Assembly (NCBI RefSeq): GCF_030295425.1
Contig: NZ_AP027081.1
Location: 3,269,001 to 3,333,000, forward strand
DNA: 64,000 nt
DNA from: Mesoterricola sediminis
GTDB lineage: Bacteria; Acidobacteriota; Holophagae; Holophagales; Holophagaceae
Direction: 5' to 3'
Below are positions 1-8,438 of this stretch, one piece after another. Both the position numbers and the translations under genes were made by a program. The number at the start of each line of letters is the position of its first letter. Position 1 is the first letter of the stretch. The notes under the pieces were generated by a model. The model made no database searches. It was not told the origin of the DNA and saw only the letters and a program-made list of their open reading frames with translations.

Positions 1-474
1 GGGGCCTCCGTCCCGCATGCGCTGCGGCAGCAGGGCGCCCCGCGGGTCGCCCTCCATCTGGCGGAAACTCACCGGGAACCCGTCCAGGTAGCGCTGGATC
101 TCCGCGAGGCAGGTCCGGACCTTGGGGCCTTCGTCGGACTCCCAGGGCAGGGTCTCCATGGCCCGCATGGCCCCCTGGAGGCGGCCTTCGCAGCCCTCCA
201 CGTAGACCCGGAAATCGGGCACGAAAACCCTGTTCCCGGCCGCGGCGAGGAGGGCCTGGTGCCCGGCCCGCACATGCTGGAACTGGTAACGGAGCTCGTT
301 CAGGGCCTTCAGCTGCGGGTTGCGCTCCACCATGCGGCGGGCCCCGTCGGAACTGCGGTGGAGGGCGCTCCAGCCGATCCCCGTGAGCGCCACGAGGAAG
401 AGGACCTGGATCAGGGCGAGGCCCGTCACCTTCAGCCGGAGCGATACGTTCGAAACCAGGGTCCTGCGGGACAT
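1..474 (-). CDS. Membrane receptor N-terminus, probably a methyl-accepting chemotaxis protein (partial)
   Basis: The frame is open from an ATG at 474 to the window edge, giving the first 158 residues. A good ribosome site (GGAGG, 4-nt gap) supports this start. A basic N-terminus is followed by one hydrophobic segment at about residues 17-37, then a soluble, helix-rich stretch with many Arg and Glu. That is the layout of the periplasmic sensor part of four-helix-bundle chemoreceptors or membrane histidine kinases. The signalling domain lies outside the window, so the class is inferred from this layout and from the nearby cheB and cheR. It sits downstream of the pseudouridine synthase gene on the same strand, separated by 113 bp. 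Confidence 0.55.
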   Translation of the reverse strand, partial: MSRRTLVSNVSLRLKVTGLALIQVLFLVALTGIGWSALHRSSDGARRMVERNPQLKALNELRYQFQHVRAGHQALLAAAGNRVFVPDFRVYVEGCEGRLQGAMRAMETLPWESDEGPKVRTCLAEIQRYLDGFPVSFRQMEGDPRGALLPQRMRDGGP

Positions 475-587
475 CGGGCCTCCACGACCCGGAGGCCTCG
501 GGGGCCGCCGGGGCGACTTGTTTGATGAATTCAAATGATAGCCGGACACCGGGCCCCTGCCGCCGCCCCGGTCCCCTGCGGCGGGCG

Positions 588-1595
588 TCAGGAAAGGGGA
601 GCGGGGGCCGCCAGGCCCAGGCCCGCCAGGACCTCCCGGAAGGCCTCCGGAAGGGGGGCCTCGCAGGAGAGGCGGCGGCCGTCCCCGGGGTGATCCAGGG
701 CCAGGCGCCAGGCGTGGAGCATGGGGGTGGGGCAGGCGTGGCTGCGGCGGTCGGCGTCCATCCAGGCCCCGGCGCCCCCGTACAGGGGGTCGCCCAGGAT
801 GGGGGCGCCCAGGTGGGCCAGGTGGACCCGGATCTGGTGGGTCCGGCCCGTGAGCAGTTCGCATTCCACCAGGGCGAGGCCCGCGGCCCGGCCGAGGACC
901 CGGACCCGGGTCTGGGAGGGCCGGCCCTGGGGGACCACGGCCATCTTGAGGCGGTCCGAGCGCTGGCGGCCGATGGGGGCGTCCACCAGCAGAGAGCCGG
1001 CCTCGGGCAACCGCCGGCTCATGCGCGCGATCGCCAGGTAGCGCTTGTCCACCGACCGGGCCTTGAACTGGGCCTGGAGGGCGGTCTGGGCCCCCTGGTC
1101 CTTGGCCATGGCCAGGCAGCCGGTGGTGAAGCGGTCCAGGCGGTGGACCAGGCCCGGCCACCGGGGAGCGTCCGCCTCCTCGTCCTCCTCCGCCGGATCC
1201 TCCCCCTCGGCCAGGGGCGCCGGGGCGGCGTGGAGACGGCCCAGGAGGGCGTTGAGCACGGTGCCGGAGGGATGCCCGGGACCGGGATGCACGACGAGGC
1301 CCGCGGGCTTGTCCACGATCCACAGGCGGTTGTCCTCGAAGAGGGTGGGCAGGTCGAAGGCCTCCGGCTCGAGGAAATGGGCCGGGGGCGCGGGATCCGG
1401 CAGGGTGGTGGCGACCTGGGCGCCGGCGCGCAGGCGGGTGCCCGGCTTGGTGGCCGCGACCCCGTCCACCAGGACCTGGCCCGACCGGATCCAGGCCTCC
1501 CAGCGGGAGCGGGCGATGTCGGGGTGGGCCTCGGCGAGGAACCGGTCCAGGCGCGGCGCGCCCTCGGGCAGGTGATGGATCGTGGGTTCGCTCAC
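588..1595 (-). CDS. RluA/RluD-family 23S rRNA pseudouridine synthase
   Basis: Converts specific uridines in large-subunit rRNA (or tRNA) to pseudouridine in the cytoplasm. The 335-aa product has an S4-type RNA-binding region at about residues 10-60, then the catalytic domain. The family's motif II reads HRLDRFTTGCLA and carries the catalytic Asp; the family usually has HRLDKDTSG, so the residues after the Asp are unusual. A second conserved block, TGRTHQIRVHLAHLG, is intact. An acidic insert (about residues 125-140) precedes the motif. The GTG at 1595 overlaps the lgt stop codon (GTGA), so the two genes are translationally coupled; this start also removes an upstream extension that merely shadows lgt. 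The target position (RluD, RluC or RluA type) cannot be read from the sequence. Confidence 0.85.
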   Translation of the reverse strand: MSEPTIHHLPEGAPRLDRFLAEAHPDIARSRWEAWIRSGQVLVDGVAATKPGTRLRAGAQVATTLPDPAPPAHFLEPEAFDLPTLFEDNRLWIVDKPAGLVVHPGPGHPSGTVLNALLGRLHAAPAPLAEGEDPAEEDEEADAPRWPGLVHRLDRFTTGCLAMAKDQGAQTALQAQFKARSVDKRYLAIARMSRRLPEAGSLLVDAPIGRQRSDRLKMAVVPQGRPSQTRVRVLGRAAGLALVECELLTGRTHQIRVHLAHLGAPILGDPLYGGAGAWMDADRRSHACPTPMLHAWRLALDHPGDGRRLSCEAPLPEAFREVLAGLGLAAPAPLS

Positions 1596-2389
1596 GCGGC
1601 CGCCTCGGCGGCGTGCCGCCGGCGGAAGAGGACCCACAGGATGAGGCCGAAGGCGATGAAGGCCAGGGCCGTCGCCCGGCCCGTGGACAGCCACGGAATG
1701 TTCAGCAGGAACCCGCGGTCCAGGTCCGCGCGCCAGGTCTCGGTGACGATCCGCCCCACCCCCTCCAGGACGAAGTAGAGGGCGCCCACCTGGCCCGCGA
1801 ACCGGCGGCGGCCCCGGGTGGCCAGGAGCAGGGCCATGACGAGGGCGTTGGCCAGGAGGGTGTAGAGCTGGACCGGGTGGATGGGCAGGTTGAGGGGCGT
1901 GCCCGACAGCCAGTGGGCATCCGGATTGGTGAAGGTCACCGCCCAGGGCAGGTGGCATTCGGTGCCGTAGCAGCACCCCGCGGAAAAGCAGCCCAGGCGG
2001 CCGATGGCCTGGCCCAGGGCCACGGCGGGGGTGAGGGCGTCCAGGGTGGGACCCAGGGGCAGCTTGAGCTTGCGCATGCGCCAGAAGAAGGCCACGACCC
2101 CCCCGATGACGCCCCCGTGGATGGCGCCGCCCGCGCGCAGGTAGGCGGGATCCAGGATCTGGCGCACCGGCGTTCCGCTCGACAGGTCCACGACGATCAT
2201 GAGGAGCTTGGCCCCCAGGATGCCGGCCAGCAGGAGGGTGATGGCCAGGTCGGACACGGCCTCCGCCGAGATCCCGTCCCGCTTCGCCAGCGCCTGGGCC
2301 AGGTAGAGGGCCAGGAAGAACCCCACCGTGAGGATCAGGCCGTACGTGCCCACGGGGAAGGTGCCGAGCTTGAAGAGGATGGGATGCAT
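1592..2389 (-). CDS. lgt: Prolipoprotein diacylglyceryl transferase
   Basis: Inner-membrane enzyme that moves the diacylglyceryl group of phosphatidylglycerol onto the lipobox cysteine of prolipoproteins. The 265-aa product is of normal length with about seven hydrophobic segments. Family signatures are visible: GGAIHGGVIGG near residue 96, the Lgt signature GRLGCFSAGCCYG near residue 130, and IHPVQLYT near residue 170. It ends in a 4-bp overlap with the pseudouridine synthase gene and starts 1 bp after the small membrane protein gene. Several predicted lipoproteins elsewhere in this window would be its substrates. Confidence 0.95.
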   Translation of the reverse strand: MHPILFKLGTFPVGTYGLILTVGFFLALYLAQALAKRDGISAEAVSDLAITLLLAGILGAKLLMIVVDLSSGTPVRQILDPAYLRAGGAIHGGVIGGVVAFFWRMRKLKLPLGPTLDALTPAVALGQAIGRLGCFSAGCCYGTECHLPWAVTFTNPDAHWLSGTPLNLPIHPVQLYTLLANALVMALLLATRGRRRFAGQVGALYFVLEGVGRIVTETWRADLDRGFLLNIPWLSTGRATALAFIAFGLILWVLFRRRHAAEAAA

Positions 2390-2390
2390 G

Positions 2391-2831
2391 TCACTCCTTG
2401 GGGAGGGGGCGGAGCCGCGCCGGAGGCAGGTCCAGGCTCGCGATGTCGAAGCTGATCATCTCACCGTAGGGACGCAGCAGGGGCATGAGCTGGCCGGAAA
2501 CGGCGGGGCGGAAGGCCTTGTTGAAATCCTGGGCCAGGGGCGCGCGGGCCCGGCCGCGGATGTGGAACTCCCGCACCCCGTCCCGGCGGACCTCCTCCAG
2601 GACCGCCCCCTCCAGGTGGGTGTCCAGGATCGCCTGCACCTGGGCCCGGACGGCGGATGGCAGGGGGCCCCCCCCGTCCACGGGCGCCGGCAGGGCCTGC
2701 CGCTTGGCCAGGTGGCGGACCACAGGGATGAGGGACAGGAGGACGAGGGCAGCCAGCACCACCGCCCCCCGGGCCCAGCGGCGCTCCGCGCGGGCATCTT
2801 CGGGGGTGGGCTGGGCTTCCAGGTCGGCCAT
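2391..2831 (-). CDS. Small single-pass membrane protein, unknown function
   Basis: 146 aa. An acidic, charged N-terminus (about residues 1-22) is followed by one hydrophobic helix (about 24-41). A soluble domain of about 100 residues then ends in a proline/leucine-rich tail. I do not recognise the family. The topology suggests a bitopic protein with the C-terminal domain outside the cytoplasm. It lies between the FliK-like gene (25-bp gap) and lgt (1-bp gap) on the same strand, so it is probably co-transcribed with both. Confidence 0.6.
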   Translation of the reverse strand: MADLEAQPTPEDARAERRWARGAVVLAALVLLSLIPVVRHLAKRQALPAPVDGGGPLPSAVRAQVQAILDTHLEGAVLEEVRRDGVREFHIRGRARAPLAQDFNKAFRPAVSGQLMPLLRPYGEMISFDIASLDLPPARLRPLPKE

Positions 2832-2856
2832 GGCTCCAGCATGCCACGGCCGGGGT

Positions 2857-4731
2857 TCAGCCGAGGACCTGGAAGGTGGAACCCACCGCCAGGGACCGCA
2901 CCGACGGCACGGGGGTCCCGGGGTCCAGGGGGAGGATCTTCACGTCCACGGGCAGGCCCAGGGCCGCCAGTTCCTGCTCCATGCCGGGCCGGGCCGCCTC
3001 GAGGGGCCCGGGCCGCTGCGCCCAGACCCGGACGCGCAGGCCGTCGGATCCCTTGGCGATGCCCAGACGGGTCTCCCCCAGGCGGCTGAAGGCCAGACCG
3101 AGCAGGACGCGGGCCTCCCCCCGCCCCCCTTCCCCCTGTCCGCGTCCCGGCCGGTCCCGCTCCGCCCACAGCTGCAGGGGCGTCTGGGGAGACCAGGGGA
3201 GGGGCAGTTCGAAATAGGCCGTCCCCTCCCGGGCCTGGGCGGCGTGGAAGGGCGCCTCCCGGGGGCTGGCGGCGGGGTCGGACAGGGTCCGCGTCCCCGC
3301 CCGGATCCAGCTCTCCCAGGATTCGGGCGCCGCGGCCGGGGAGGACGTGGCCTGGGCGGCCGCGAGCCCCGTCGCCGTGGCGCGGGCCTGGGGGGCCGCC
3401 CCCTCCGGGGCGTGGACCAGGGCCTTCAGGACCTGGGCCACCGCCTCCGCGGCGGGTGGGGCCGCCTGGGGGGCCGGGCTGCCGGAGGCCAGGCCGCCCG
3501 TGTCCGACCGGCGAACCAACAGGGCCTGCAGGCGGCCGATGGCGTCCTGGACCGGCGCCTCGTCCGGGGACCGTCCGGCCTGGAGGAGCCGGAGGAGAGT
3601 CCGGGCCTCGGGCTGGGGCAGGTCCTGGAGGAGGGAGGCCAGGCGCTGGAGGGACTCAGCTGTCGAACCGACGGGTGAGGGGTCGATGGTAGGCGTACCG
3701 GCGGCCGACCCCTGGGCCGCGGCGGGCGCTCCGGATGCCGTCGCCAGCCCGGAGGCCTGGGTCGCGCCGGCGGGGGCCTCGCCGGCCGTGGGCGCCAGGG
3801 TCGCAGGCGCGGCCGCGGCGGGCGGGGCACTGGCGGGCGGGGCCGCACCAGGCTGGTTGGAGGCGGGTGGAGCTGTCGCGACCTGGGTTGACGCGGGCGT
3901 GGGCAGGGCGGCGGCGGGCGTTGCAGCTGGCGCGGCCTGGCCGGGGGCCGTTGGTGCCGGCGCGGGCGGGGCGGCGTCGGGCGTGGGCGCGGCCGTCCCG
4001 GGCTGGGCGGAGGCGGGCACCGCCGTTCCGGGTTGGGGGGTGGCGGGCGTAGCCGTCCCGGGCTGGGCGGAGGCGGGCGCGGGCGTCCCGGGCTGGGCGG
4101 AGGCGGGCGCGGCCGTCCCGGGCTGGGCGGGGGCGGGCGTAGCCGCCCCGGGCTGGGCGGGGGCGGGCGTAGCCGCCCCGGGCTGGGCGGTGGCGGGCGC
4201 GGCCGTCCCGGGTGGGGGGGTGGCGGGCGTAGCCGTCCCGGGCGAGGGGGTGGCGGGCGCGGCCGTCCCGGGCGGGGTGGGGGCCGCCGCTTGGCCTTCC
4301 GGAGGCGCGGGCTGGGCGAGTTGCCGGAAGAGCTGGGCCAGGGGCGCCAGGTCCGGGGGCACGTCGGGGGAGGTCAACCGCGCCAGGAGCACCTGGGCCT
4401 CGCCCTGGGTCAGGGGGGCCAGGATGGCCGGGACGGCCGGGGGCTGGGCCTGGAGGGTCTGGAGGCGCAGGCCGCCGTCGGCTCCGGGGGCCACCCGGAC
4501 CATGAGCCGGGTGCCTTCGGGGTAGGCCAGGTCCCCCTGGGCGGTGAAGGTCTGGCCCGTCGGCAGCGTGAAGACCAGGCCCCCATCCGTGGTGCCCTGG
4601 AAGAGGAGGGTGATGTCCTTGCCCACCAGCGAGGCGAGCACCGCCGCGGGGGTGGTCCCCCCTTCCCCGCCGCCCTGAGCCGCCTGGACGGCGTTGAGGA
4701 AGGCGGTGACGGCGGCCTGGACCGGGTCCAT
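2857..4731 (-). CDS. FliK-like flagellar hook-length control protein with a repetitive Ala/Pro linker
   Basis: 624 aa in three parts. The N-terminal part (about 1-140) is soluble. A long Pro/Ala/Thr-rich linker (about 140-350) contains a decapeptide PGTAxPAxxQ repeat. The C-terminal part (about 480-624) has alternating strands and helices like the FliK hook domain (for example LAFSRLGETRLG and WAQRPGPLEAARPG). Known FliK proteins measure hook length and switch the export gate, and they too have long disordered Pro/Ala-rich middles. The assignment rests on architecture and a weak C-terminal resemblance; no other flagellar structural gene is in view. It starts 3 bp after cheB, consistent with a motility/chemotaxis operon. 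An alternative is an unrelated secreted low-complexity protein. Confidence 0.5.
   Translation of the reverse strand: MDPVQAAVTAFLNAVQAAQGGGEGGTTPAAVLASLVGKDITLLFQGTTDGGLVFTLPTGQTFTAQGDLAYPEGTRLMVRVAPGADGGLRLQTLQAQPPAVPAILAPLTQGEAQVLLARLTSPDVPPDLAPLAQLFRQLAQPAPPEGQAAAPTPPGTAAPATPSPGTATPATPPPGTAAPATAQPGAATPAPAQPGAATPAPAQPGTAAPASAQPGTPAPASAQPGTATPATPQPGTAVPASAQPGTAAPTPDAAPPAPAPTAPGQAAPAATPAAALPTPASTQVATAPPASNQPGAAPPASAPPAAAAPATLAPTAGEAPAGATQASGLATASGAPAAAQGSAAGTPTIDPSPVGSTAESLQRLASLLQDLPQPEARTLLRLLQAGRSPDEAPVQDAIGRLQALLVRRSDTGGLASGSPAPQAAPPAAEAVAQVLKALVHAPEGAAPQARATATGLAAAQATSSPAAAPESWESWIRAGTRTLSDPAASPREAPFHAAQAREGTAYFELPLPWSPQTPLQLWAERDRPGRGQGEGGRGEARVLLGLAFSRLGETRLGIAKGSDGLRVRVWAQRPGPLEAARPGMEQELAALGLPVDVKILPLDPGTPVPSVRSLAVGSTFQVLG
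3987..4286 (-). repeat. 30-bp tandem repeat inside the FliK-like gene, about 10 copies
   Basis: About ten imperfect 30-bp units lie head to tail, built around the core tcccgggctgggcgg. Because 30 is a multiple of three, copy-number change would lengthen or shorten the linker by ten residues without a frameshift. The units differ at a few positions, encoding alternation between TA/AP and TP/AP residues. Confidence 0.85.
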
Positions 4732-4734
4732 GGC

Positions 4735-5820
4735 TCAGACGCCGAAGTGCTTCCGGAGGATCCCGGCCATGTCCTGGAGGGGCGCGACCTGGTCCACGCA
4801 GCCCTTCTCGAAGGCGGCCCGCGGCATGCCGTAGACCACGCAGGACTCCTCGGCCTCGGCGAGGGTGTGCGCCCCGCGGGCCTTGAGGCTGACCATGCCC
4901 CGGGCGCCGTCGGAGCCCATGCCGGTGAGGATCATGGCCAGCACCTGGCGGCTGCAGTTCTCCGCGAGGCTCTGGAACAGGACGTCCACGCTGGGCCGGT
5001 GGAGGCTGGCGGAGGGCTCCATGCTCAGCTCGATCACGCCCGCGAGGCCCCGCTGGCGGTAGAGCATGTGCTGGCCGCCGGGGGCGATGTAGACGACGCC
5101 GGGACGGGCCGTCTCGCCGTGCTCGGCCTCCTTGACCTCCACCTGGCAGAGGCCGTTGAGGCGCTCCGCGAAGGGGCGCGTGAAGGTGCCCGGCATGTGC
5201 TGCACCACGAGGCAGGGCACGGGCAGGGTGCGCGGCAGCGCGGGCAGGAGGTCCTGCAGGGCCTTGGGTCCGCCGGTGGAGCATCCGATGGCCAGGAGCT
5301 CGGCGGTGGGGCCCGAGAGGGTCCCGACCCGCCCGATGTGCGGGGCCGGCGCGGGGGGCGCGGGCAGCCCGGGCCTCGGCGCGGGCGCGGCCGGGGCCGC
5401 GGGACGGATCGACTTGAACTTGGGGCTCCGGGCCAGCTTGCGGACCTTCTCCTGCAGGTCCTGCTGGATCTGGAGGATGCTGTTGCTGGCGAGGCTGCTC
5501 TCCTTGGGGATGAAGTCCAGGGCGCCGAAGGCCAGGGCCTCCAGGGTGGCGGCGGCGCCCTCCTGGGTGAGGCTGGAGACCATGAGCACGGCCCGGGGCA
5601 TCTCGGCCATGATGCGCTTGAGGGCGCCCAGCCCGTCCAGGCGGGGCATCTCCACGTCCAGGGTGACGATGTCGGGATTGAGCTGGGGGATCTTCTCGAG
5701 GGCGTCGAGGCCGTCGCGCGCGGCCCCCACCACCTGGATGTCGGGGGCCTGGAGCATGCGCTCGAGGGCTTTGCGCATGAACGGGCTGTCGTCCACGATC
5801 AGGACGCGAATGGGGTCCAT
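4735..5820 (-). CDS. cheB: Chemotaxis response regulator / protein-glutamate methylesterase CheB
   Basis: Removes methyl groups from chemoreceptors (and deamidates glutamines) when phosphorylated by CheA, resetting the sensory baseline. The 361-aa product has a receiver domain at residues 4-120 with phospho-acceptor D55 (TLDVEMPRLDG). A Pro/Ala linker follows (about 145-170), then the methylesterase domain. The catalytic serine is S181 in IGCSTGG, with the histidine in VQHMPG and the aspartate in GMGSDGARG. It lies 3 bp after an HDOD gene, in one strand-consistent run with cheR. No cheA or cheW is in the window. Confidence 0.96.
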   Translation of the reverse strand: MDPIRVLIVDDSPFMRKALERMLQAPDIQVVGAARDGLDALEKIPQLNPDIVTLDVEMPRLDGLGALKRIMAEMPRAVLMVSSLTQEGAAATLEALAFGALDFIPKESSLASNSILQIQQDLQEKVRKLARSPKFKSIRPAAPAAPAPRPGLPAPPAPAPHIGRVGTLSGPTAELLAIGCSTGGPKALQDLLPALPRTLPVPCLVVQHMPGTFTRPFAERLNGLCQVEVKEAEHGETARPGVVYIAPGGQHMLYRQRGLAGVIELSMEPSASLHRPSVDVLFQSLAENCSRQVLAMILTGMGSDGARGMVSLKARGAHTLAEAEESCVVYGMPRAAFEKGCVDQVAPLQDMAGILRKHFGV

Positions 5821-5823
5821 GGG

Positions 5824-6672
5824 TCAGTCCTGGAAAGCGAGTTTCACGAAGGTCACGGCGTGCTCCAGCTCGTCGTCGATGCTGAAGGTGAGGCGCTCGG
5901 CGTCGATGTCCGCGTCCCCGAAGACCACCTGGTAGGCGGGCTGTTCTTCCAGGGCGAACATCAGGTGCTCATCGGCGGGCCCATTGGGGATGCGGGTCCG
6001 GACGAGGAGATCGGCGATCTGGACGAGGGCGGGCAGGAAGTGGACCAGGCCGTCCTCGTGGTGATCCCGGATGGCGATGACCAGGGCCTCGGGGAAGGCC
6101 CAGTGCTCGGCCACCATGGCCCCCACCTCCGCATGGGTGAGGCCCAGCTGGCCGAATTCGGCGTCCAGCCAGGGATCCCCGCGATCGATGGCCTGGATCA
6201 CGGGGCCATAGGCGTCGGAGAAGCAGCGGTCGAGGGCGATCTTGCCGATGTCGTGGAGGAGGCCCGCCAGGTAGGCGGTCTCGTCCAGGTGATTGCGCCG
6301 GATGAGCCGGCAGATGCCCTTGGACACGAGGGCCACGGCCACGCTGTGCTGCCAGAGCCGGAACACGTCCAGGTGATCGGCGCCCCGGAAGGAGCGGATG
6401 ATGGCCGCGGTCCGGCCCAGGCTGAGGACGGCCTCGAAGCCCAGCCGCATGACGGCGGTGCGCAGGTCCAGGACCCGCTGGTCGCCCGCGTAGGCCACCG
6501 AATTGGCCAGGCGGAGCATGGAAGCGGACAAGGGCGGATCCTTGGCCAGGATCCCCAGCACCCGGTCCACGCTGCACCGGTCGTCCGCGATGGCCTGGCC
6601 CAGCGAGACCACCGTGGTGGGCAGGCTGGGGAGGGTTCGCACCCGCTGGCGGACGACGTCGGAGGTGATCAT
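5824..6672 (-). CDS. HDOD-domain signalling protein (first of two paralogs)
   Basis: 282 aa made almost wholly of one HDOD domain (about residues 8-205), with signatures LRLANSVAY and GLLHDIGKIALD. HDOD proteins are relatives of HD phosphohydrolases that mostly act as non-catalytic signalling scaffolds. They are often linked to chemotaxis, twitching motility or cyclic-di-GMP circuits. The ATG at 6672 lies 2 bp after the stop of the neighbouring HDOD gene and gives the same length as that paralog; a longer upstream reading frame is only a shadow of that gene and of cheR. The target protein is unknown. Confidence 0.88.
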   Translation of the reverse strand: MITSDVVRQRVRTLPSLPTTVVSLGQAIADDRCSVDRVLGILAKDPPLSASMLRLANSVAYAGDQRVLDLRTAVMRLGFEAVLSLGRTAAIIRSFRGADHLDVFRLWQHSVAVALVSKGICRLIRRNHLDETAYLAGLLHDIGKIALDRCFSDAYGPVIQAIDRGDPWLDAEFGQLGLTHAEVGAMVAEHWAFPEALVIAIRDHHEDGLVHFLPALVQIADLLVRTRIPNGPADEHLMFALEEQPAYQVVFGDADIDAERLTFSIDDELEHAVTFVKLAFQD

Positions 6673-6674
6673 GG

Positions 6675-7523
6675 TCAGAAGTCCCGAATGAGCGTCTTGT
6701 CGTTTTCCAAGGCTTCCACCACCTGGAGCTGGGTGCTCTCCAGGACCTCGGGGGTGATGCCGAGGACGGCGCAGGCCTGCTGGGTGCAAGCGGCCAGCGA
6801 CTCCGGCCGCCCCAGGCCCACCTTGCGGTCGAGGGCCATCTGGTTGCCCAGGGACACGAAGGCGGTCAAGGCCTGGTCGTCCGCGGGGGCGTGGGCGGGA
6901 TCGTGGTGCCAGCGGACGGCGTGAACCATGCTGGCGGGCAGGTTCCAGGCCTGGAGCAGGGCCTCGCCTACCATCGTGTGATCGAAGCCGAAGGTCTCCA
7001 GTTCGGCCTCCAGGCCGTCGGCCTCGCCGTTGTAGATGGCCCGGACGAGGGCGCCGTAGCGGTCGGGGTACTTGACGCCCATGACCGACTTGCCGATGTC
7101 GTGCATCAGGCCGCCCAGGAAGGCCTCCTCCACCCGGGGGCTGCGGAAGGCCCGCGCGTAGGCGCGGCCCGCGAGGGCCGTCACCAGGGCGTGCTCCCAG
7201 AGCACGCGTTCCTGGAGCCCGGTGCCGCCGCGGCTGTAGAGGTTCTTGGCGCTGGAGGCGATGACGACGCTCTTGATGGTGGAGAAGCCCAGGGTCATGA
7301 TCGCCTGGGTCAGGGTCTTGACCTCGCGCACCATGCCGAACATGGCCGAGTTGGCGATCTTGAGGATCTGGCTCGTGAGGGCCTGGTCCGTGGAGATGAT
7401 CCGCCGGAGGTCGTCGGTGGTCGAGTCGGGGTCCGCCGCCAGCCGCAGGACCTGGGCGGCCACCTGCGGCAGGGGCGGGAGGTCGCCGAGGTTGGTGATG
7501 AGTTCCTGGGGTGTGATCGGCAT
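6675..7523 (-). CDS. HDOD-domain signalling protein (second paralog)
   Basis: 282 aa, the same length as its neighbour, with the same fold signatures: LKIANSAMFG near residue 56 and GGLMHDIGKSVMG near residue 137. The two are clearly paralogs but well diverged, so the duplication is old. It lies between cheR (18-bp gap) and the other HDOD gene (2-bp gap). The family suggests a regulatory scaffold rather than an enzyme. Its placement inside a cheR-cheB cluster points to modulation of receptor signalling or motility, which is inference. Confidence 0.88.
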   Translation of the reverse strand: MPITPQELITNLGDLPPLPQVAAQVLRLAADPDSTTDDLRRIISTDQALTSQILKIANSAMFGMVREVKTLTQAIMTLGFSTIKSVVIASSAKNLYSRGGTGLQERVLWEHALVTALAGRAYARAFRSPRVEEAFLGGLMHDIGKSVMGVKYPDRYGALVRAIYNGEADGLEAELETFGFDHTMVGEALLQAWNLPASMVHAVRWHHDPAHAPADDQALTAFVSLGNQMALDRKVGLGRPESLAACTQQACAVLGITPEVLESTQLQVVEALENDKTLIRDF

Positions 7524-7541
7524 CTTGCGGTCCCTCCCTGC

Positions 7542-8396
7542 TCAACGTTTGCGGTAGCCCATGGCCTTGCTGAAGTGCAAGAGCTCGAAGCCGACATTGA
7601 AGGAATGGATCGACTCGCTGTGCCCGACCAGGAGGAAGGCCTTCGGCTGGAGGGACTCGTGGAAGCCCTTGATGACCTTTATCTTGACCGCCTCGTCGAA
7701 ATAGATGAGCACATTCCGGCAAAAGATCACGTCGAAACTGCCCAGCATCCGGTAGCCGGGGTAGTCCACCAGGTTGAAGTTGCGGAAGGAGACCATCTGC
7801 TGGAGCTCCGGCCGGACCTTGAACGCGTCGGGCCCCTGCTGGATGAAGTGGCCCTTGACCTGGGCGGGCGTCAGGTTCCGGAGGGTGTAGCTCCCGTAGA
7901 CGCCCTCGCGGGCCAGGGCCAGGACGCGCTCGCTGATGTCGGTGGCGACGATCTCGGCCTGCATGCCGCGCATGAGGCCGTCCCGGGCCTCGGCGCAGAT
8001 CATGGCCAGCGTGTAGGGCTCCTCCCCGCTGGAGCAGGCCGCGGACCAGATGCGGAGCCGGCTGGAGCCGCGGGCCTTCGCGAGGGCCACCGCCTCGTGC
8101 AGGATGTTCTTCTGGAAGGCCTCGATCTGGGGCGGGTTCCGCCAGAAGCTGGTCTCGTTCGTCGTGATCTCGTTGAAGAGCTGGGTGAGCTCGTCCTTCC
8201 CGCCGAGGCCCTGCAGATGGGCCAGGTACTCCCGGTAGGAGGAGAGGTTGAGGTCCTGGATGCGCCGGTTCAGGCGGTTCTCCAGGAAGTACTGCTTGGA
8301 CTCGTTGAAGAAGATGCCGGTGCGCCCGTAGATGAAGTCCCTCACGGCCAGGAAGTCCTGGAGGCTCATCTGGGTGTTGGCGGGGAGGGCGGTCAT
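7542..8396 (-). CDS. cheR: Chemotaxis protein methyltransferase CheR
   Basis: Transfers methyl groups from S-adenosylmethionine to receptor glutamates, opposing CheB. The 284-aa product has the N-terminal helical CheR domain (about 10-75) and the SAM-binding domain. Visible motifs are NETSFWRNPPQ, WSAACSSGEEPYTLAM (SAM site) and FCRNVLIYFD, all standard for the family. It is the promoter-proximal chemotaxis gene of the run cheR-HDOD-HDOD-cheB. The start at 8396 sits behind a GGAACGAG ribosome site, 42 bp after acpS. Confidence 0.96.
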   Translation of the reverse strand: MTALPANTQMSLQDFLAVRDFIYGRTGIFFNESKQYFLENRLNRRIQDLNLSSYREYLAHLQGLGGKDELTQLFNEITTNETSFWRNPPQIEAFQKNILHEAVALAKARGSSRLRIWSAACSSGEEPYTLAMICAEARDGLMRGMQAEIVATDISERVLALAREGVYGSYTLRNLTPAQVKGHFIQQGPDAFKVRPELQQMVSFRNFNLVDYPGYRMLGSFDVIFCRNVLIYFDEAVKIKVIKGFHESLQPKAFLLVGHSESIHSFNVGFELLHFSKAMGYRKR

Positions 8397-8438
8397 CTCG
8401 TTCCAGGGTCCTTGGGATCGGAATCGGCCTGCGGGCCG

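Noticed and set aside
3987-4286. CRISPR array
   Set aside because: The 30-bp units are contiguous with no spacers and continue the reading frame of the FliK-like gene.
4033-6924. A 963-codon plus-strand frame over cheB and the HDOD genes
   Set aside because: Complement of canonical CheB and HDOD genes; composition is that of an antisense shadow.
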